A stretch of DNA of 64,000 bases from assembly GCA_020832305.1 (NCBI GenBank), contig JAFIEV010000017.1, forward strand, positions 1-64,000, read 5' to 3'. The notes below the pieces were generated by a model. The model worked only from the letters and a program-made list of their open reading frames with translations. It made no database searches and was not told the DNA's origin. Numbering within the stretch: the first letter of the stretch is position 1; each line of letters opens with the position of its first letter. Shown here one piece after another: positions 15,671 through 24,488 of the stretch. Position numbers and translations under genes: made by a program. Origin of the DNA: Cyclobacteriaceae bacterium (lineage in GTDB: Bacteria; Bacteroidota; Bacteroidia; Cytophagales; Cyclobacteriaceae).

Positions 15671-18377
15671 AAAGTTAAAGCTGTTTCTACCGCTTTTGAT
15701 CTTGATGCTGTTCAGCATAGAATTTACGGTATTTGCGCAAGTTAGGCTTGGGCAAAGAGCAAGACAACCCGAGCAGAAAATTGATTTGAGCTATGCCGAC
15801 CCAAAGGAATATGAGATAGCAGAGATCAAAATCCGTGGTCTGGAGACTTTAAATCAAAACGCTATTATATCTCTGTCTGGCCTCAAAGTAGGTGACAAGA
15901 TAAGAATACCTGGAGATGCCATAAGCACTGCTATAAGAAAATTGTGGAAAAATGGCATCATTGGAGATGTTTCAATTTATATTACTAAAATTGAAGAAGA
16001 CAAAGCCTGGCTTACCATGGAGCTAGCAGAAAGACCAAGGCTCACCAGGATTCAATTTGAAGGGCTCAATAAAACACAGCAAAGTGATCTCAATGATAAA
16101 CTCAAGCTTATCAAGGGGAAAGTGCTTTCTGATCCGGTAGTAAAAAATGCTGAACTTACTGTAAGAAATTATTTTATCGACAAGGGATATCTCAATGCCG
16201 ATGTAAAAATCATAAAGGAAAAAGATACCCTGGTCGCCAATGGCATGAAAATCACCATAGATGTTGATAGAAAATCCAAAGTAAAAATTAACGATATCAC
16301 CATCATTGGAAATCAAGCCTTCACAGAAGCCAAACTCAGGTCTAAAATGAAAAAGACCAATGAGAAACTTAGATTTACCGCCCCGGAGGAACTTATTTAC
16401 AGCGCCCTACATCTTACCCCCAGAAAAGTAATTGATTTTTTTAGCAATTCTTATGAAGTAGACAAAGATCAGATAACCAATTTTCTAAGTGATCGAATAA
16501 ATGTGAATTTTTTTAAGACCTCAAAGTTTATCCGAACAGAATATAAAGAAGACAAAGAAAAACTTATCAATTGGTATAATTCTAAAGGATACCGGGATGC
16601 TCTTATAATCTCTGATTCAATATATTCTGCAGGAACCAATGAAATAAATATCGATATACGCATTGAAGAAGGACACAGATATTATTTCAGGGATATCATC
16701 TGGACAGGAAACTATGTGTATACCGATGAGCAGCTCCAATCGGTTCTGGGGATTAATAAGGGAGATATCTATGATATGGAATTGGTAAATAAAAGACTGA
16801 ACTTTAACCCGCAGGGAGAGGATATCAGCTCTTTGTATATGGACCATGGTTATCTATTTTATCGTCTCGACCCAGTAGAAGTAAGAATTGATCATGACTC
16901 TATTGATGTTGAGATGCGTATTTACGAAGGTGAACAAGCAAAAATCAGTAATGTAATTGTAAAAGGGAATGACCGAACCAACGACCATGTTATCCGGAGA
17001 GAAATCAGAACATTACCAGGCCAGTATTTCAGCCGAACTGATTTGATACGTACACAGCGAGAATTATCACAGATGGGATACTTCGACCCCGAAAAAATTG
17101 GTATTCAACCCATTCCCAACCCTAATGCAGGAACCGTAGACATTGAATATACACTGGTGGAAAGGCCAAGTGACCAGATAGAATTGTCTGGTGGCTGGGG
17201 TGGCTTCTTTGGTTTTGTAGGTACAGTTGGTTTGGTTTTCAACAATTTCTCTGTTAAAAACATACCAAAATTTGACAACTGGCGCCCTTTACCGGTTGGA
17301 GATGGCCAGCGCTTACAATTGCGTGTGCAAGCAAACGGCCGGCAATTTCAGAATTATTCTTTTACATTTACAGAGCCTTGGTTGGGTGGAAAAAAACCAA
17401 ATTCTTTAACCGTAGGGTATAACCGATCGGTGCAGGATAATCGCTTCTTTAATCAGATGTTTGGTGGAGGAGCATTTTTTGGCGGAGGTGGTGCTCTTAA
17501 ACTTACCAACGTAAGTCTTGGCCTGGGACGACGACTCAGATGGCCTGATGACTTTTTTACCCTTTCCAATTCTTTAGGATTTACTTTGTACGAATTGGAA
17601 GAATACGAAATGTTCGCGCGAACACTTGGTTTTAGTACAGGAACGGCAAGAACTTTTGCATTGACCACAACTCTTGCCAGAAATAGTATAGATCAACCTA
17701 TGTTTCCAAGAGCGGGATCTCAAATATCCTTATCTGTTATGCTAACGCCTCCTTATTCATTGTTTAATAATATTGATTATGAAACGGCACCCAGACGGGT
17801 ACAATTTGAATGGGTAGAGTACCACAAATGGATGTTTGATGCCAGCTTTTTCCAAAAAGTAGTTGGTAATCTGGTTTTCCATGCCAGGGCGCATATGGGT
17901 TTCCTCGATACATATTCAAGAAAAGCTCCGGTTGGACCTTTTGATAGATTTATGGTTGGAGGTGATGGATTGGCAGGTCAGGGTATGTTCTTACTTGGAT
18001 ATGATATAATTGGCCTCCGAGGCTATGAAAATAATGCCGTAACGCCACCTAACTGGGGTTTTGGAGGAGGAGATGACCGCACCAATGGAGGAACTATTTA
18101 CAATAAATATGTTTTTGAAATGCGTTATCCTGTTTCCCTTAATCCTTCTGCAACTATTTTCCTTCTCACATTTGCAGAAGCTGGAAACAACTGGTGGAAT
18201 GCTAAGGAATACAATCCCTTTAAATTATACAGGGCCTCAGGATTTGGAGCAAGAATTTTTATGCCTGCTTTCGGTTTATTGGGAATCGACTGGGGATATG
18301 GCTTCGACACTTTGCCAGGTCGTACTGAAAGAAGTGGCGCCCAGTTCCATTTTTCTATTGGTCAACAAATCAGATAA
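15639..18377 (+). CDS. bamA: Outer membrane protein assembly factor BamA
   Basis: An about 912-residue Omp85 protein that inserts beta-barrel proteins into the outer membrane. It has a signal peptide (KKLKLFLPLLILMLF ... FAQ) and five POTRA repeats to about residue 480 (ISGLKVGDKI, IKGRVLSD-like blocks, VKGNDRTNDHVIRREIR). The 16-strand barrel includes the Omp85 motif VGGDGLAGQG/IGLRGYENN and ends HFSIGQQIR. No ATG lies before the signal peptide. TTG codons at 15609 and 15639 are possible starts; I choose 15639 because it sits closest to the basic n-region. Either start overlaps uppS, suggesting translational coupling. Two Skp-like chaperone genes follow. Confidence 0.94.
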   Translation: MERLLKKSRYKKLKLFLPLLILMLFSIEFTVFAQVRLGQRARQPEQKIDLSYADPKEYEIAEIKIRGLETLNQNAIISLSGLKVGDKIRIPGDAISTAIRKLWKNGIIGDVSIYITKIEEDKAWLTMELAERPRLTRIQFEGLNKTQQSDLNDKLKLIKGKVLSDPVVKNAELTVRNYFIDKGYLNADVKIIKEKDTLVANGMKITIDVDRKSKVKINDITIIGNQAFTEAKLRSKMKKTNEKLRFTAPEELIYSALHLTPRKVIDFFSNSYEVDKDQITNFLSDRINVNFFKTSKFIRTEYKEDKEKLINWYNSKGYRDALIISDSIYSAGTNEINIDIRIEEGHRYYFRDIIWTGNYVYTDEQLQSVLGINKGDIYDMELVNKRLNFNPQGEDISSLYMDHGYLFYRLDPVEVRIDHDSIDVEMRIYEGEQAKISNVIVKGNDRTNDHVIRREIRTLPGQYFSRTDLIRTQRELSQMGYFDPEKIGIQPIPNPNAGTVDIEYTLVERPSDQIELSGGWGGFFGFVGTVGLVFNNFSVKNIPKFDNWRPLPVGDGQRLQLRVQANGRQFQNYSFTFTEPWLGGKKPNSLTVGYNRSVQDNRFFNQMFGGGAFFGGGGALKLTNVSLGLGRRLRWPDDFFTLSNSLGFTLYELEEYEMFARTLGFSTGTARTFALTTTLARNSIDQPMFPRAGSQISLSVMLTPPYSLFNNIDYETAPRRVQFEWVEYHKWMFDASFFQKVVGNLVFHARAHMGFLDTYSRKAPVGPFDRFMVGGDGLAGQGMFLLGYDIIGLRGYENNAVTPPNWGFGGGDDRTNGGTIYNKYVFEMRYPVSLNPSATIFLLTFAEAGNNWWNAKEYNPFKLYRASGFGARIFMPAFGLLGIDWGYGFDTLPGRTERSGAQFHFSIGQQIR

Positions 18378-18457
18378 AAATAGTCGATGGAGCTTTTTGT
18401 GTACTTAATCGCAGTTTTCAACGTTGCATATATCCGAAATAAGCAATGTATTTTCTA

Positions 18458-18982
18458 ATGAAGAAATTATTTTTACTTTTGCCCTTAGTTTTCTGGGTTT
18501 CTGGTATATCTTTTGCACAGAAATTTGGGTATGTGAATACAGATTACATTTTAGGCAAAATGCCTGAGTATCAGAAGGCGCAATCTGAAATTCAAACGTT
18601 GGCAACAGCATGGCAAGAGGAAATTCAGCAGATGTATAAAAGCATAGAAGCTAATTATGCTAACCTGAAAGCTGAAGAGGTACTACTTACCAGGGAAATG
18701 AAAGAAGAAAGGGTAGCTGAGATTCGAAAAAAAGAGGAAGAAGTAAAAGAATACCATAATAAGGTATTTGGTGTTGGCGGCCTTTATTTTCTCAAGAAAA
18801 AAGAACTGGTTAAGCCTGTGCAGGAAAAAGTCTTTGAGGCTGTTGACAAAGTGGCAAGAGCCAACAGATTGGCAATGGTGTTTGATAAAGCCGGTGATTT
18901 AGTGATGATTTATACCGATCCGGTGCATGATTACACAGATTTTGTACTCGAAGAACTGGGGATTATTGAAAAAGTAAAATAA
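18458..18982 (+). CDS. OmpH/Skp family periplasmic chaperone (first copy)
   Basis: A 174-residue exported protein with signal peptide MKKLFLLLPLVFWVSGISFA. A Skp-like core follows: KFGYVNTDYILGKMPEYQKA, a long charged coiled-coil arm (residues about 40-110, rich in K, E and Q), and a returning strand (AMVFDKAGDLVMIYTDP). Skp trimers hold unfolded outer-membrane proteins on their way to BamA. It directly follows bamA and precedes a paralogue. An in-frame ATG four codons upstream (18446) is possible, but the chosen start gives the normal signal peptide. Confidence 0.9.
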   Translation: MKKLFLLLPLVFWVSGISFAQKFGYVNTDYILGKMPEYQKAQSEIQTLATAWQEEIQQMYKSIEANYANLKAEEVLLTREMKEERVAEIRKKEEEVKEYHNKVFGVGGLYFLKKKELVKPVQEKVFEAVDKVARANRLAMVFDKAGDLVMIYTDPVHDYTDFVLEELGIIEKVK

Positions 18983-19009
18983 TTGACTGAAAGAATAAAT
19001 TGTAAAACG

Positions 19010-19549
19010 ATGAAAATCAAGTTGTATTTAGTAATTGCATTTGCATTTGCAGCGATGCAGACCGTATCGGCCCAAAGCAATGTAAAAATAGGGTATACCA
19101 ATGTCGAGTATATTCTTAGCTATCTGCCCGAATCGAGGCAAATAGAAGCCGATATTCAGGATTTTGAGAAACAGTTGTCAAGTCAGCTGGAAAATAAAAT
19201 CGCTGAATTCCAGGAAAAAGCCAAAAATTTTCAGGAAAATGCTCAGAACATGATTCCGGAAGTTCGTATGGACCGCCAACAGGAATTGCAAAATATGCAG
19301 CAATCCATAGAAAAATTTCAACGGGACGCGCAAACTTCCATGCAACGGAAACAAATGGAACTTCTGCAACCTGCGTATGACAAAATTCAAAAGGCCATCG
19401 ATGAAGTAGCAAAAGAAAATGGTTATACCCATATTCTCAGCTCTGATCAAGGAGGCGTATTTGTTATACTTTATGCAAGAGAAGAAGATAATATTTCTGA
19501 CCTTGTATTTAGAAAGCTGGGTGTAGAACCCCCAAAGGATGATGAATAA
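19010..19549 (+). CDS. OmpH/Skp family periplasmic chaperone (second copy)
   Basis: A 179-residue Skp-like protein with signal peptide MKIKLYLVIAFAFAAMQTVSA, then VKIGYTNVEYILSYLPESRQ, a Gln/Glu-rich coiled coil (EFQEKAKNFQENAQNM ... MQRKQMELLQ) and the closing strands YTHILSSDQGGVFVILY. It is a diverged paralogue of the preceding gene, 27 bases downstream, so the two may form homo- or heterotrimers. I use the ATG at 19010, because the TTG nine codons earlier would precede a normal signal peptide with unrelated residues. A terminator follows at 19581. Confidence 0.9.
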   Translation: MKIKLYLVIAFAFAAMQTVSAQSNVKIGYTNVEYILSYLPESRQIEADIQDFEKQLSSQLENKIAEFQEKAKNFQENAQNMIPEVRMDRQQELQNMQQSIEKFQRDAQTSMQRKQMELLQPAYDKIQKAIDEVAKENGYTHILSSDQGGVFVILYAREEDNISDLVFRKLGVEPPKDDE

Positions 19550-19580
19550 TTACTAATTTAATATTCATAAAATATTTCTG

Positions 19581-19610
19581 AGACCTCTGCAAAAACAGAG
19601 GTCTTTGTGC
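19581..19610 (+). terminator. Intrinsic terminator after the bamA-skp run
   Basis: AGACCTCTG (19581-19589) pairs perfectly with CAGAGGTCT (19596-19604) around a 6-base loop, followed by a T-rich tail. It closes the plus-strand run, 31 bases after the second skp-like gene. Confidence 0.85.
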
Positions 19611-19646
19611 TTATATTTTGATTTTTCTAAAGTTTAGACCCAATCA

Positions 19647-20576
19647 ATGCTTACCTGCCCCCCAATTTTAAAAGCCGGAGACCATATTGCAATTATTGCA
19701 CCTGCCAGCAGAATAGAGAAAAGCTATATTGACGCAGCTGAGAAGGTTTTTAAATCATGGGAATTGAATGTAATTACTGGTAAACATCTGTTTGATAGTC
19801 ACTTTAAATTTGCTGGTAAAGATCCGGATCGTTTATCCGATATACAGGCTATGCTCAATAGTTCTGATGTAAAAGCAATCATTTGCGCAAGAGGTGGATA
19901 TGGATTTAACCGGGTAATGGATCAGATTGATTATACAGCCTTTAACGCTAGCCCAAAATGGATTATTGGATTTAGTGATATAACCGCATGGCATTGTCAG
20001 TTAAGCAATTTGGGTTTTCAAAGCATACATGCCATTATGCCTTCCTATTTCGAAAAGAAAAAGGTTGATATTGGTCTGGAATCCTTAAGGAATACACTTT
20101 TTGGCCGAGCTCAGGATATTGTTGTTTCTGCCCACATGGAAAATCGCTTCGGAAGCGTTAATGGAATTATCACCGGTGGTAACCTTGCGTTATTATGTAG
20201 CATGATCGGTACCAATAGTGATATAAATACGAATGGAAAAATTTTATTTCTCGAAGATGTTGGTGAAACACTCTACAATATTGATCGTATGATGATTCAT
20301 CTTAAACGGGCAGGAAAGCTTGATCATCTTTTGGCATGTATTATTGGAAAATTTACCGAATCTAAAGAGACACCTGAAGAGTTTGGTAATGATGAGATTT
20401 CCATTATAAAAGAGCACTTTAAATCTTATGAATATCCTTTGTGTTTTGATTTTCCAGCCGGACATATACCAAACAGTTTTGCGCTGCCTTTTGGCCGGAA
20501 TGTTAAACTACAAATTAGTTCAGAACTTGTGCAATTGAATATCCCAGGAGATGGCCATTCTCAGGGATCATCGTAA
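19647..20576 (+). CDS. LD-carboxypeptidase (peptidase S66 family)
   Basis: A 309-residue S66 serine peptidase that removes the terminal D-Ala from peptidoglycan tetrapeptides during recycling. Motifs are IAIIAPASR at the N-terminus, the nucleophile loop IIGFSDITAWH (Ser), ICARGGYG, the Glu region LFLEDVGE, and the His region PAGHIPNSFALPFG. No signal peptide is present, consistent with a cytosolic LdcA. MccF-type immunity proteins share the fold, but no microcin context is seen. It begins a new unit after the terminator at 19581. Confidence 0.9.
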   Translation: MLTCPPILKAGDHIAIIAPASRIEKSYIDAAEKVFKSWELNVITGKHLFDSHFKFAGKDPDRLSDIQAMLNSSDVKAIICARGGYGFNRVMDQIDYTAFNASPKWIIGFSDITAWHCQLSNLGFQSIHAIMPSYFEKKKVDIGLESLRNTLFGRAQDIVVSAHMENRFGSVNGIITGGNLALLCSMIGTNSDINTNGKILFLEDVGETLYNIDRMMIHLKRAGKLDHLLACIIGKFTESKETPEEFGNDEISIIKEHFKSYEYPLCFDFPAGHIPNSFALPFGRNVKLQISSELVQLNIPGDGHSQGSS

Positions 20577-20611
20577 CTTGCGTCACTATAAATACAAATT
20601 GCATAAAAAAA

Positions 20612-21220
20612 ATGGTAGCCAAGGCAGAATTTATAAAAAGCAGTGTTAATGTTGATCAATGCCCTTCCCATGATAAACCAGAATATGCCTTTATAGGACG
20701 GTCTAACGTGGGAAAATCATCATTGATTAATATGATTACAGCCAGAAAAAATTTGGCTAAAACTTCTTCAAAACCAGGTAAAACTCAACTTATAAATCAT
20801 TTTTGCATAGATGACGCCTGGTACCTTGTTGACTTACCTGGTTATGGCTGGTCAAAAGTCAGTAAAAAGACAAGGGCAACATGGGGACCTATGATAGAAA
20901 AGTATTTACTGGAAAGAAAAAATCTGGCATGCCTTTTTGTATTGCTGGATACAAGATTAGAACCTCAAAGTATTGATTACGATTTTATTGAATGGCTGGG
21001 GGAGAAACAAATACCTTTTGCTTTGATATTTACCAAAGCAGATAAGCAATCTGCAAATCAAAATGCCAAAATACTCGCTGTTCATAAAAGACAATTAAAG
21101 CTTGTGTGGGAGTATCTTCCTGAAATTTTCATTTCTTCGTCTGTTGATCATAGGGGAAGATCTGAAGTCCTGGAATATATTTCAAGCATAAACCAGGATT
21201 GGTCAAACGATAAGTATTGA
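20612..21220 (+). CDS. engB: Ribosome biogenesis GTP-binding protein YihA/YsxC
   Basis: A 202-residue TRAFAC GTPase required for 50S subunit assembly. G1 is GRSNVGKSS, the switch region has TSSKPGKTQLINHF, G3 is DLPGYG, G4 is TKAD and G5 is ISSS. Length is standard. The ATG at 20612 gives the usual AEFIKSSVNV start. It lies 35 bases after the LD-carboxypeptidase gene and may share its transcript. A separate -7 box before the next gene ends the unit. Confidence 0.95.
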   Translation: MVAKAEFIKSSVNVDQCPSHDKPEYAFIGRSNVGKSSLINMITARKNLAKTSSKPGKTQLINHFCIDDAWYLVDLPGYGWSKVSKKTRATWGPMIEKYLLERKNLACLFVLLDTRLEPQSIDYDFIEWLGEKQIPFALIFTKADKQSANQNAKILAVHKRQLKLVWEYLPEIFISSSVDHRGRSEVLEYISSINQDWSNDKY

Positions 21221-21253
21221 TAAAAACTCTTTTTTTTATAGATCATAAAAAGG

Positions 21254-21261
21254 TAATTTTG
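21254..21261 (+). promoter_or_regulatory. -7 element before the DUF5606 gene
   Basis: TAATTTTG matches the TAnnTTTG consensus 24 bases before the ATG at 21286. A matching -33 TTG at the standard distance is not seen, so this is a partial promoter match. Confidence 0.45.
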
Positions 21262-21285
21262 CGCCAAAATTAAAACCATTTGTAC

Positions 21286-21735
21286 ATGGAATTAAAGGAT
21301 ATTGCAGCCGTTGCTGGCAAGGGAGGGTTGTATAAAATTGTTAAACCCACCAGAAGCGGCCTTATTCTCGAGCAGTTAGGTGATCCAAAACAACGCCTGG
21401 TGACCGGGCCCAATCACAGAGTTTCTGTATTGCATGAAATCTCTCTTTATACTACTGGTGTTGAAGAAACGCTTCCACTCAAAGATGTATTTTCAATAAT
21501 TAATAAAGAGTTCGGTGATGACCCTGGCCTAGAAGGCAAGGCCGATAAGGAGGAACTTATGTCTTTTATCAAGCATATTGCACCAAATTACGATCCTGAA
21601 AAGGTGTACCCTTCAGATGTGAAAAAGATTGTTACATGGTATAAGCTCATTACTGCGCATTGTCCTGAAGTCTTGAAAGATAACAGTGATGAAGCAACTG
21701 CTGAGGGCAGCCCAAAACCTGATCAAACAGCCTAA
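21286..21735 (+). CDS. DUF5606 domain-containing protein
   Basis: A 149-residue soluble protein beginning MELKDIAAVAGKGGLYKIVK. This signature belongs to a Bacteroidota-specific family (DUF5606) in which a small beta-barrel-like N-terminal domain (about residues 1-60) is followed by a helical part with PEKVYPSDVKKIVTWY. The tail is acidic and low in complexity (EATAEGSPKPDQTA). No catalytic residues can be proposed. I use the ATG at 21286 rather than the TTG two codons earlier. The permease gene begins at the base after its stop. Confidence 0.88.
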   Translation: MELKDIAAVAGKGGLYKIVKPTRSGLILEQLGDPKQRLVTGPNHRVSVLHEISLYTTGVEETLPLKDVFSIINKEFGDDPGLEGKADKEELMSFIKHIAPNYDPEKVYPSDVKKIVTWYKLITAHCPEVLKDNSDEATAEGSPKPDQTA

Positions 21736-22563
21736 ATGGAAAAACTGGTTGTAGATGCCGATAAACAGAAATATGCACTGAACCTGCATGAATTAATACG
21801 CTATCGTGATCTCTTCTGGGTCCTGGCATATCGCGATCTCAGGGTGAGATATGCACAGACTTTTTTAGGACTATTTTGGGCTTTTGTACAACCTGCCGCG
21901 ACGCTGCTAATATTTACAATTGTTTTCGGTAAAGCAGTAAAAGTAGATACCGGGGGTGTACCTTATCCTGTTTTTGCAATATGCGGAATGGCTGGATGGA
22001 CCTACTTTGCCTTTGTGCTGAATCAATCTGGTAACTCTATTATTGGCGCACAGGAAATGATTAAGAAAATCTATTTTCCTAGGTTGGTAATTCCACTTTC
22101 CAAGGCGGTAGTGGGCTTCGTAGACTTTACGATCGCGATGCTTTTTCTGGCTATATTATTTATCATATACGGCATAATTCCGTCGGGAAATATCGTATTC
22201 ATGCCTGTTTTTATTTTACTCACCCTGATATCTTCCCTGGCGGTGGGTATTTGGCTCAGTGCACTTACCATTCGTTACCGTGATTTTCAGCATGTTGTGC
22301 CATTTCTTGTACAATTTGGTCTTTATGCCACGCCAATTGCATATCCTGCCTCCACCATAGTAGATAATCTGCCATCCTGGGGCAGTATTATGTATTACAT
22401 GAATCCTATGGCCGGAATAGTGGAAGGTTTCAGATGGTCTATTCTGGGAGGTGATCCCCCATCTGTTTATGCCTGGATTTCTTTTTCTTTAACCTTTCTG
22501 TTGTTTATCAGCGGCCTGTTTTATTTCAAACGGGTAGAACGTATTATGGCTGATATCGTATGA
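21736..22563 (+). CDS. ABC-2 type polysaccharide/polyol-phosphate export permease (Wzm-like)
   Basis: A 275-residue inner-membrane protein with six hydrophobic segments. It has the conserved ABC2 exporter blocks FWVLAYRDLRVRYAQTFLG and LFWAFVQPAATLLIF, a central IYFPRLVIPLSK cytosolic loop, and VPFLVQFGLYATPIAYP with MNPMAGIVEGFRW. Such permeases export O-antigen, teichoic-acid or other glycan chains together with an ATPase (Wzt). Here no ATPase gene follows; glmS lies convergently on the other strand, so Wzt must be encoded elsewhere. Start abuts the DUF5606 stop. Confidence 0.92.
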   Translation: MEKLVVDADKQKYALNLHELIRYRDLFWVLAYRDLRVRYAQTFLGLFWAFVQPAATLLIFTIVFGKAVKVDTGGVPYPVFAICGMAGWTYFAFVLNQSGNSIIGAQEMIKKIYFPRLVIPLSKAVVGFVDFTIAMLFLAILFIIYGIIPSGNIVFMPVFILLTLISSLAVGIWLSALTIRYRDFQHVVPFLVQFGLYATPIAYPASTIVDNLPSWGSIMYYMNPMAGIVEGFRWSILGGDPPSVYAWISFSLTFLLFISGLFYFKRVERIMADIV

Positions 22564-22606
22564 AGAATTATTCATAAACTACCAATCAATCTGATACTTT
22601 TTTCTA

Positions 22607-24445
22607 TTATTCAACAGTAACTGATTTAGCCAAATTTCTCGGTTGGTCCACATTACATCCCCTCATTACGGCGATGTGATATGCCATAAGTTGAAGTGGG
22701 ATTACCGATAGCAGGGGAGTGAGAGATTCATGGGTTGCAGGAATTTCTAAAAGATGATCAGTTAGTGAAGTCAGCTGCCGGTCACCTTCGGTGACTACTG
22801 CAATGATTTCTCCTTTTCTTGCCTTAACTTCCTGTATATTGGATATGATTTTTTCATATGAACTGTCTTTGGTAGCAATAAAAACTACAGGCATCTGTTC
22901 ATCGATGAGCGCAATAGGGCCATGCTTCATCTCAGCAGCTGGATATCCTTCTGCATGAATATAAGATATTTCTTTTAGTTTAAGTGCACCTTCAAGGGCA
23001 ACCGGATAATTGAAGCCTCTTCCCAGGTATAAAAAATTTCTCGCAAATTTAAAAATGGAACTAATGTATTTGATCTGTGCATCCAGTTGCAGTGCTTTTT
23101 CGATTTTGGCAGGGATGCTTTCCAATTCTGTCATTATGGTTTTCAGAGCATCCTCTTTTATGGTCTCTTTTTTCTGCGCGATTTCCAGAGCCACAAGAAA
23201 AAGTACGGTAAGCTGGGCAGTAAAGGCTTTGGTACTTGCCACGCCAATTTCAGGTCCGGCGTGTAGGTAACACCCCGCAGTCGAATTTCTTGCGATGGAA
23301 GAGCCTACCACATTGCAAATGCCCAGAACCAGGGCGCCTTTATCACGTGCAATTTCCATTGCAGCAAGAGTGTCTGCCGTTTCACCAGATTGAGAAATGG
23401 CAATTACAACATCGTTTTTTCTAATGATTGGATTTCGGTAACGAAATTCTGAGGCATATTCCACTTCTACCGGGATACGGCAATATTCCTCAAAAAAATA
23501 TTCTGCGACCAATGCCGAGTGCCAGGAAGTACCACAACCCAGGAATATAATTCTGTCAGCTTGCGCAAGTTTATCTATGTAGTCTCTTAAACCACCAAGT
23601 ACGATCTTTCCCGAATGGGATTGAATCCGTCCTCTCATGGCATTGTGAACGGAAAGAGGCTGCTCAAATATTTCTTTGAGCATAAAATGTTCAAAACCAC
23701 CTTTTTCTATGGCTTCAAGTTCCAATTCAATTTGTTGCACCAAAGGACTGAGAGGGATATTGCTACTATCTTTAATGTGTAAACCATTTGAATTGATGGT
23801 AGCGATTTCAAAATCATTCAGAAATACTACTTTCTGTGTATACTCGACAATAGGGGTGGCATCAGAAGCCAAAAAATATTCTCCATCACCAATTCCAATT
23901 ACCAGTGGGCTCCCTTTTCTGGCAGCTATGAGTGTATCGGGCTCATCTTGTGACATTACCACCAGTGCATAAGCACCTACAATATGGCTAAGTGCCATTC
24001 GGGTAGCTGTTTCAATATCACATTGCTGCTGTTGATATATATGGTCAATTAAATGAACAAAAACTTCGGAATCTGTTTCACTCCGAAATTTATAACCTTT
24101 GTTTTGCAATTCTTTTCTTAGGGCTTCATAGTTCTCTATAATGCCATTGTGAATGATTGATATGGTTTGTGCCGTATTGGTATGGGGGTGGGCATTGGTG
24201 TCATTAGGAGAGCCATGCGTAGCCCATCGGGTATGGCCCATGGCAATACCCGATTGCAGATTACTGTTTTTTACATAGCTTTCTAATTCGAGTACCCGTC
24301 CTTTCTTTTTATGTATGGTCAGGAGATTATTTTCTATGCAGGCCAATCCGGCACTATCATAACCTCGGTACTCCAGACGCTTTAGTCCTTTAATAATGAT
24401 TTCAACGGCATTTTTTTTGCCGCTATATGCAATGATTCCACACAT
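22607..24445 (-). CDS. glmS: Glutamine--fructose-6-phosphate aminotransferase (isomerizing)
   Basis: A 612-residue enzyme making glucosamine-6-phosphate from fructose-6-phosphate and glutamine, the entry step to UDP-GlcNAc. The N-terminal Ntn glutaminase domain starts with MCGIIAYSG (catalytic Cys2) and has GHTRWATHG and HNGIIENY. Two SIS domains follow, with GCGTSWHSALVAEYF, AISQSGETADTLAA and the C-terminal DQPRNLAKSVTVE. Length is canonical. It stands between the convergent Wzm permease and the DUF4270 gene. No glmS ribozyme or riboswitch is recognisable upstream. Confidence 0.97.
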   Translation of the reverse strand: MCGIIAYSGKKNAVEIIIKGLKRLEYRGYDSAGLACIENNLLTIHKKKGRVLELESYVKNSNLQSGIAMGHTRWATHGSPNDTNAHPHTNTAQTISIIHNGIIENYEALRKELQNKGYKFRSETDSEVFVHLIDHIYQQQQCDIETATRMALSHIVGAYALVVMSQDEPDTLIAARKGSPLVIGIGDGEYFLASDATPIVEYTQKVVFLNDFEIATINSNGLHIKDSSNIPLSPLVQQIELELEAIEKGGFEHFMLKEIFEQPLSVHNAMRGRIQSHSGKIVLGGLRDYIDKLAQADRIIFLGCGTSWHSALVAEYFFEEYCRIPVEVEYASEFRYRNPIIRKNDVVIAISQSGETADTLAAMEIARDKGALVLGICNVVGSSIARNSTAGCYLHAGPEIGVASTKAFTAQLTVLFLVALEIAQKKETIKEDALKTIMTELESIPAKIEKALQLDAQIKYISSIFKFARNFLYLGRGFNYPVALEGALKLKEISYIHAEGYPAAEMKHGPIALIDEQMPVVFIATKDSSYEKIISNIQEVKARKGEIIAVVTEGDRQLTSLTDHLLEIPATHESLTPLLSVIPLQLMAYHIAVMRGCNVDQPRNLAKSVTVE

Positions 24446-24488
24446 GGGTTGTTTGGTTAAGGGATGATGAAAAAACGATCGATGTGTA

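Noticed and set aside
22564-22606. glmS-linked ribozyme or terminator between wzm and glmS
   Set aside because: The 43-base gap has no stable hairpin, and a glmS ribozyme would have to lie upstream of glmS, where none is recognisable.
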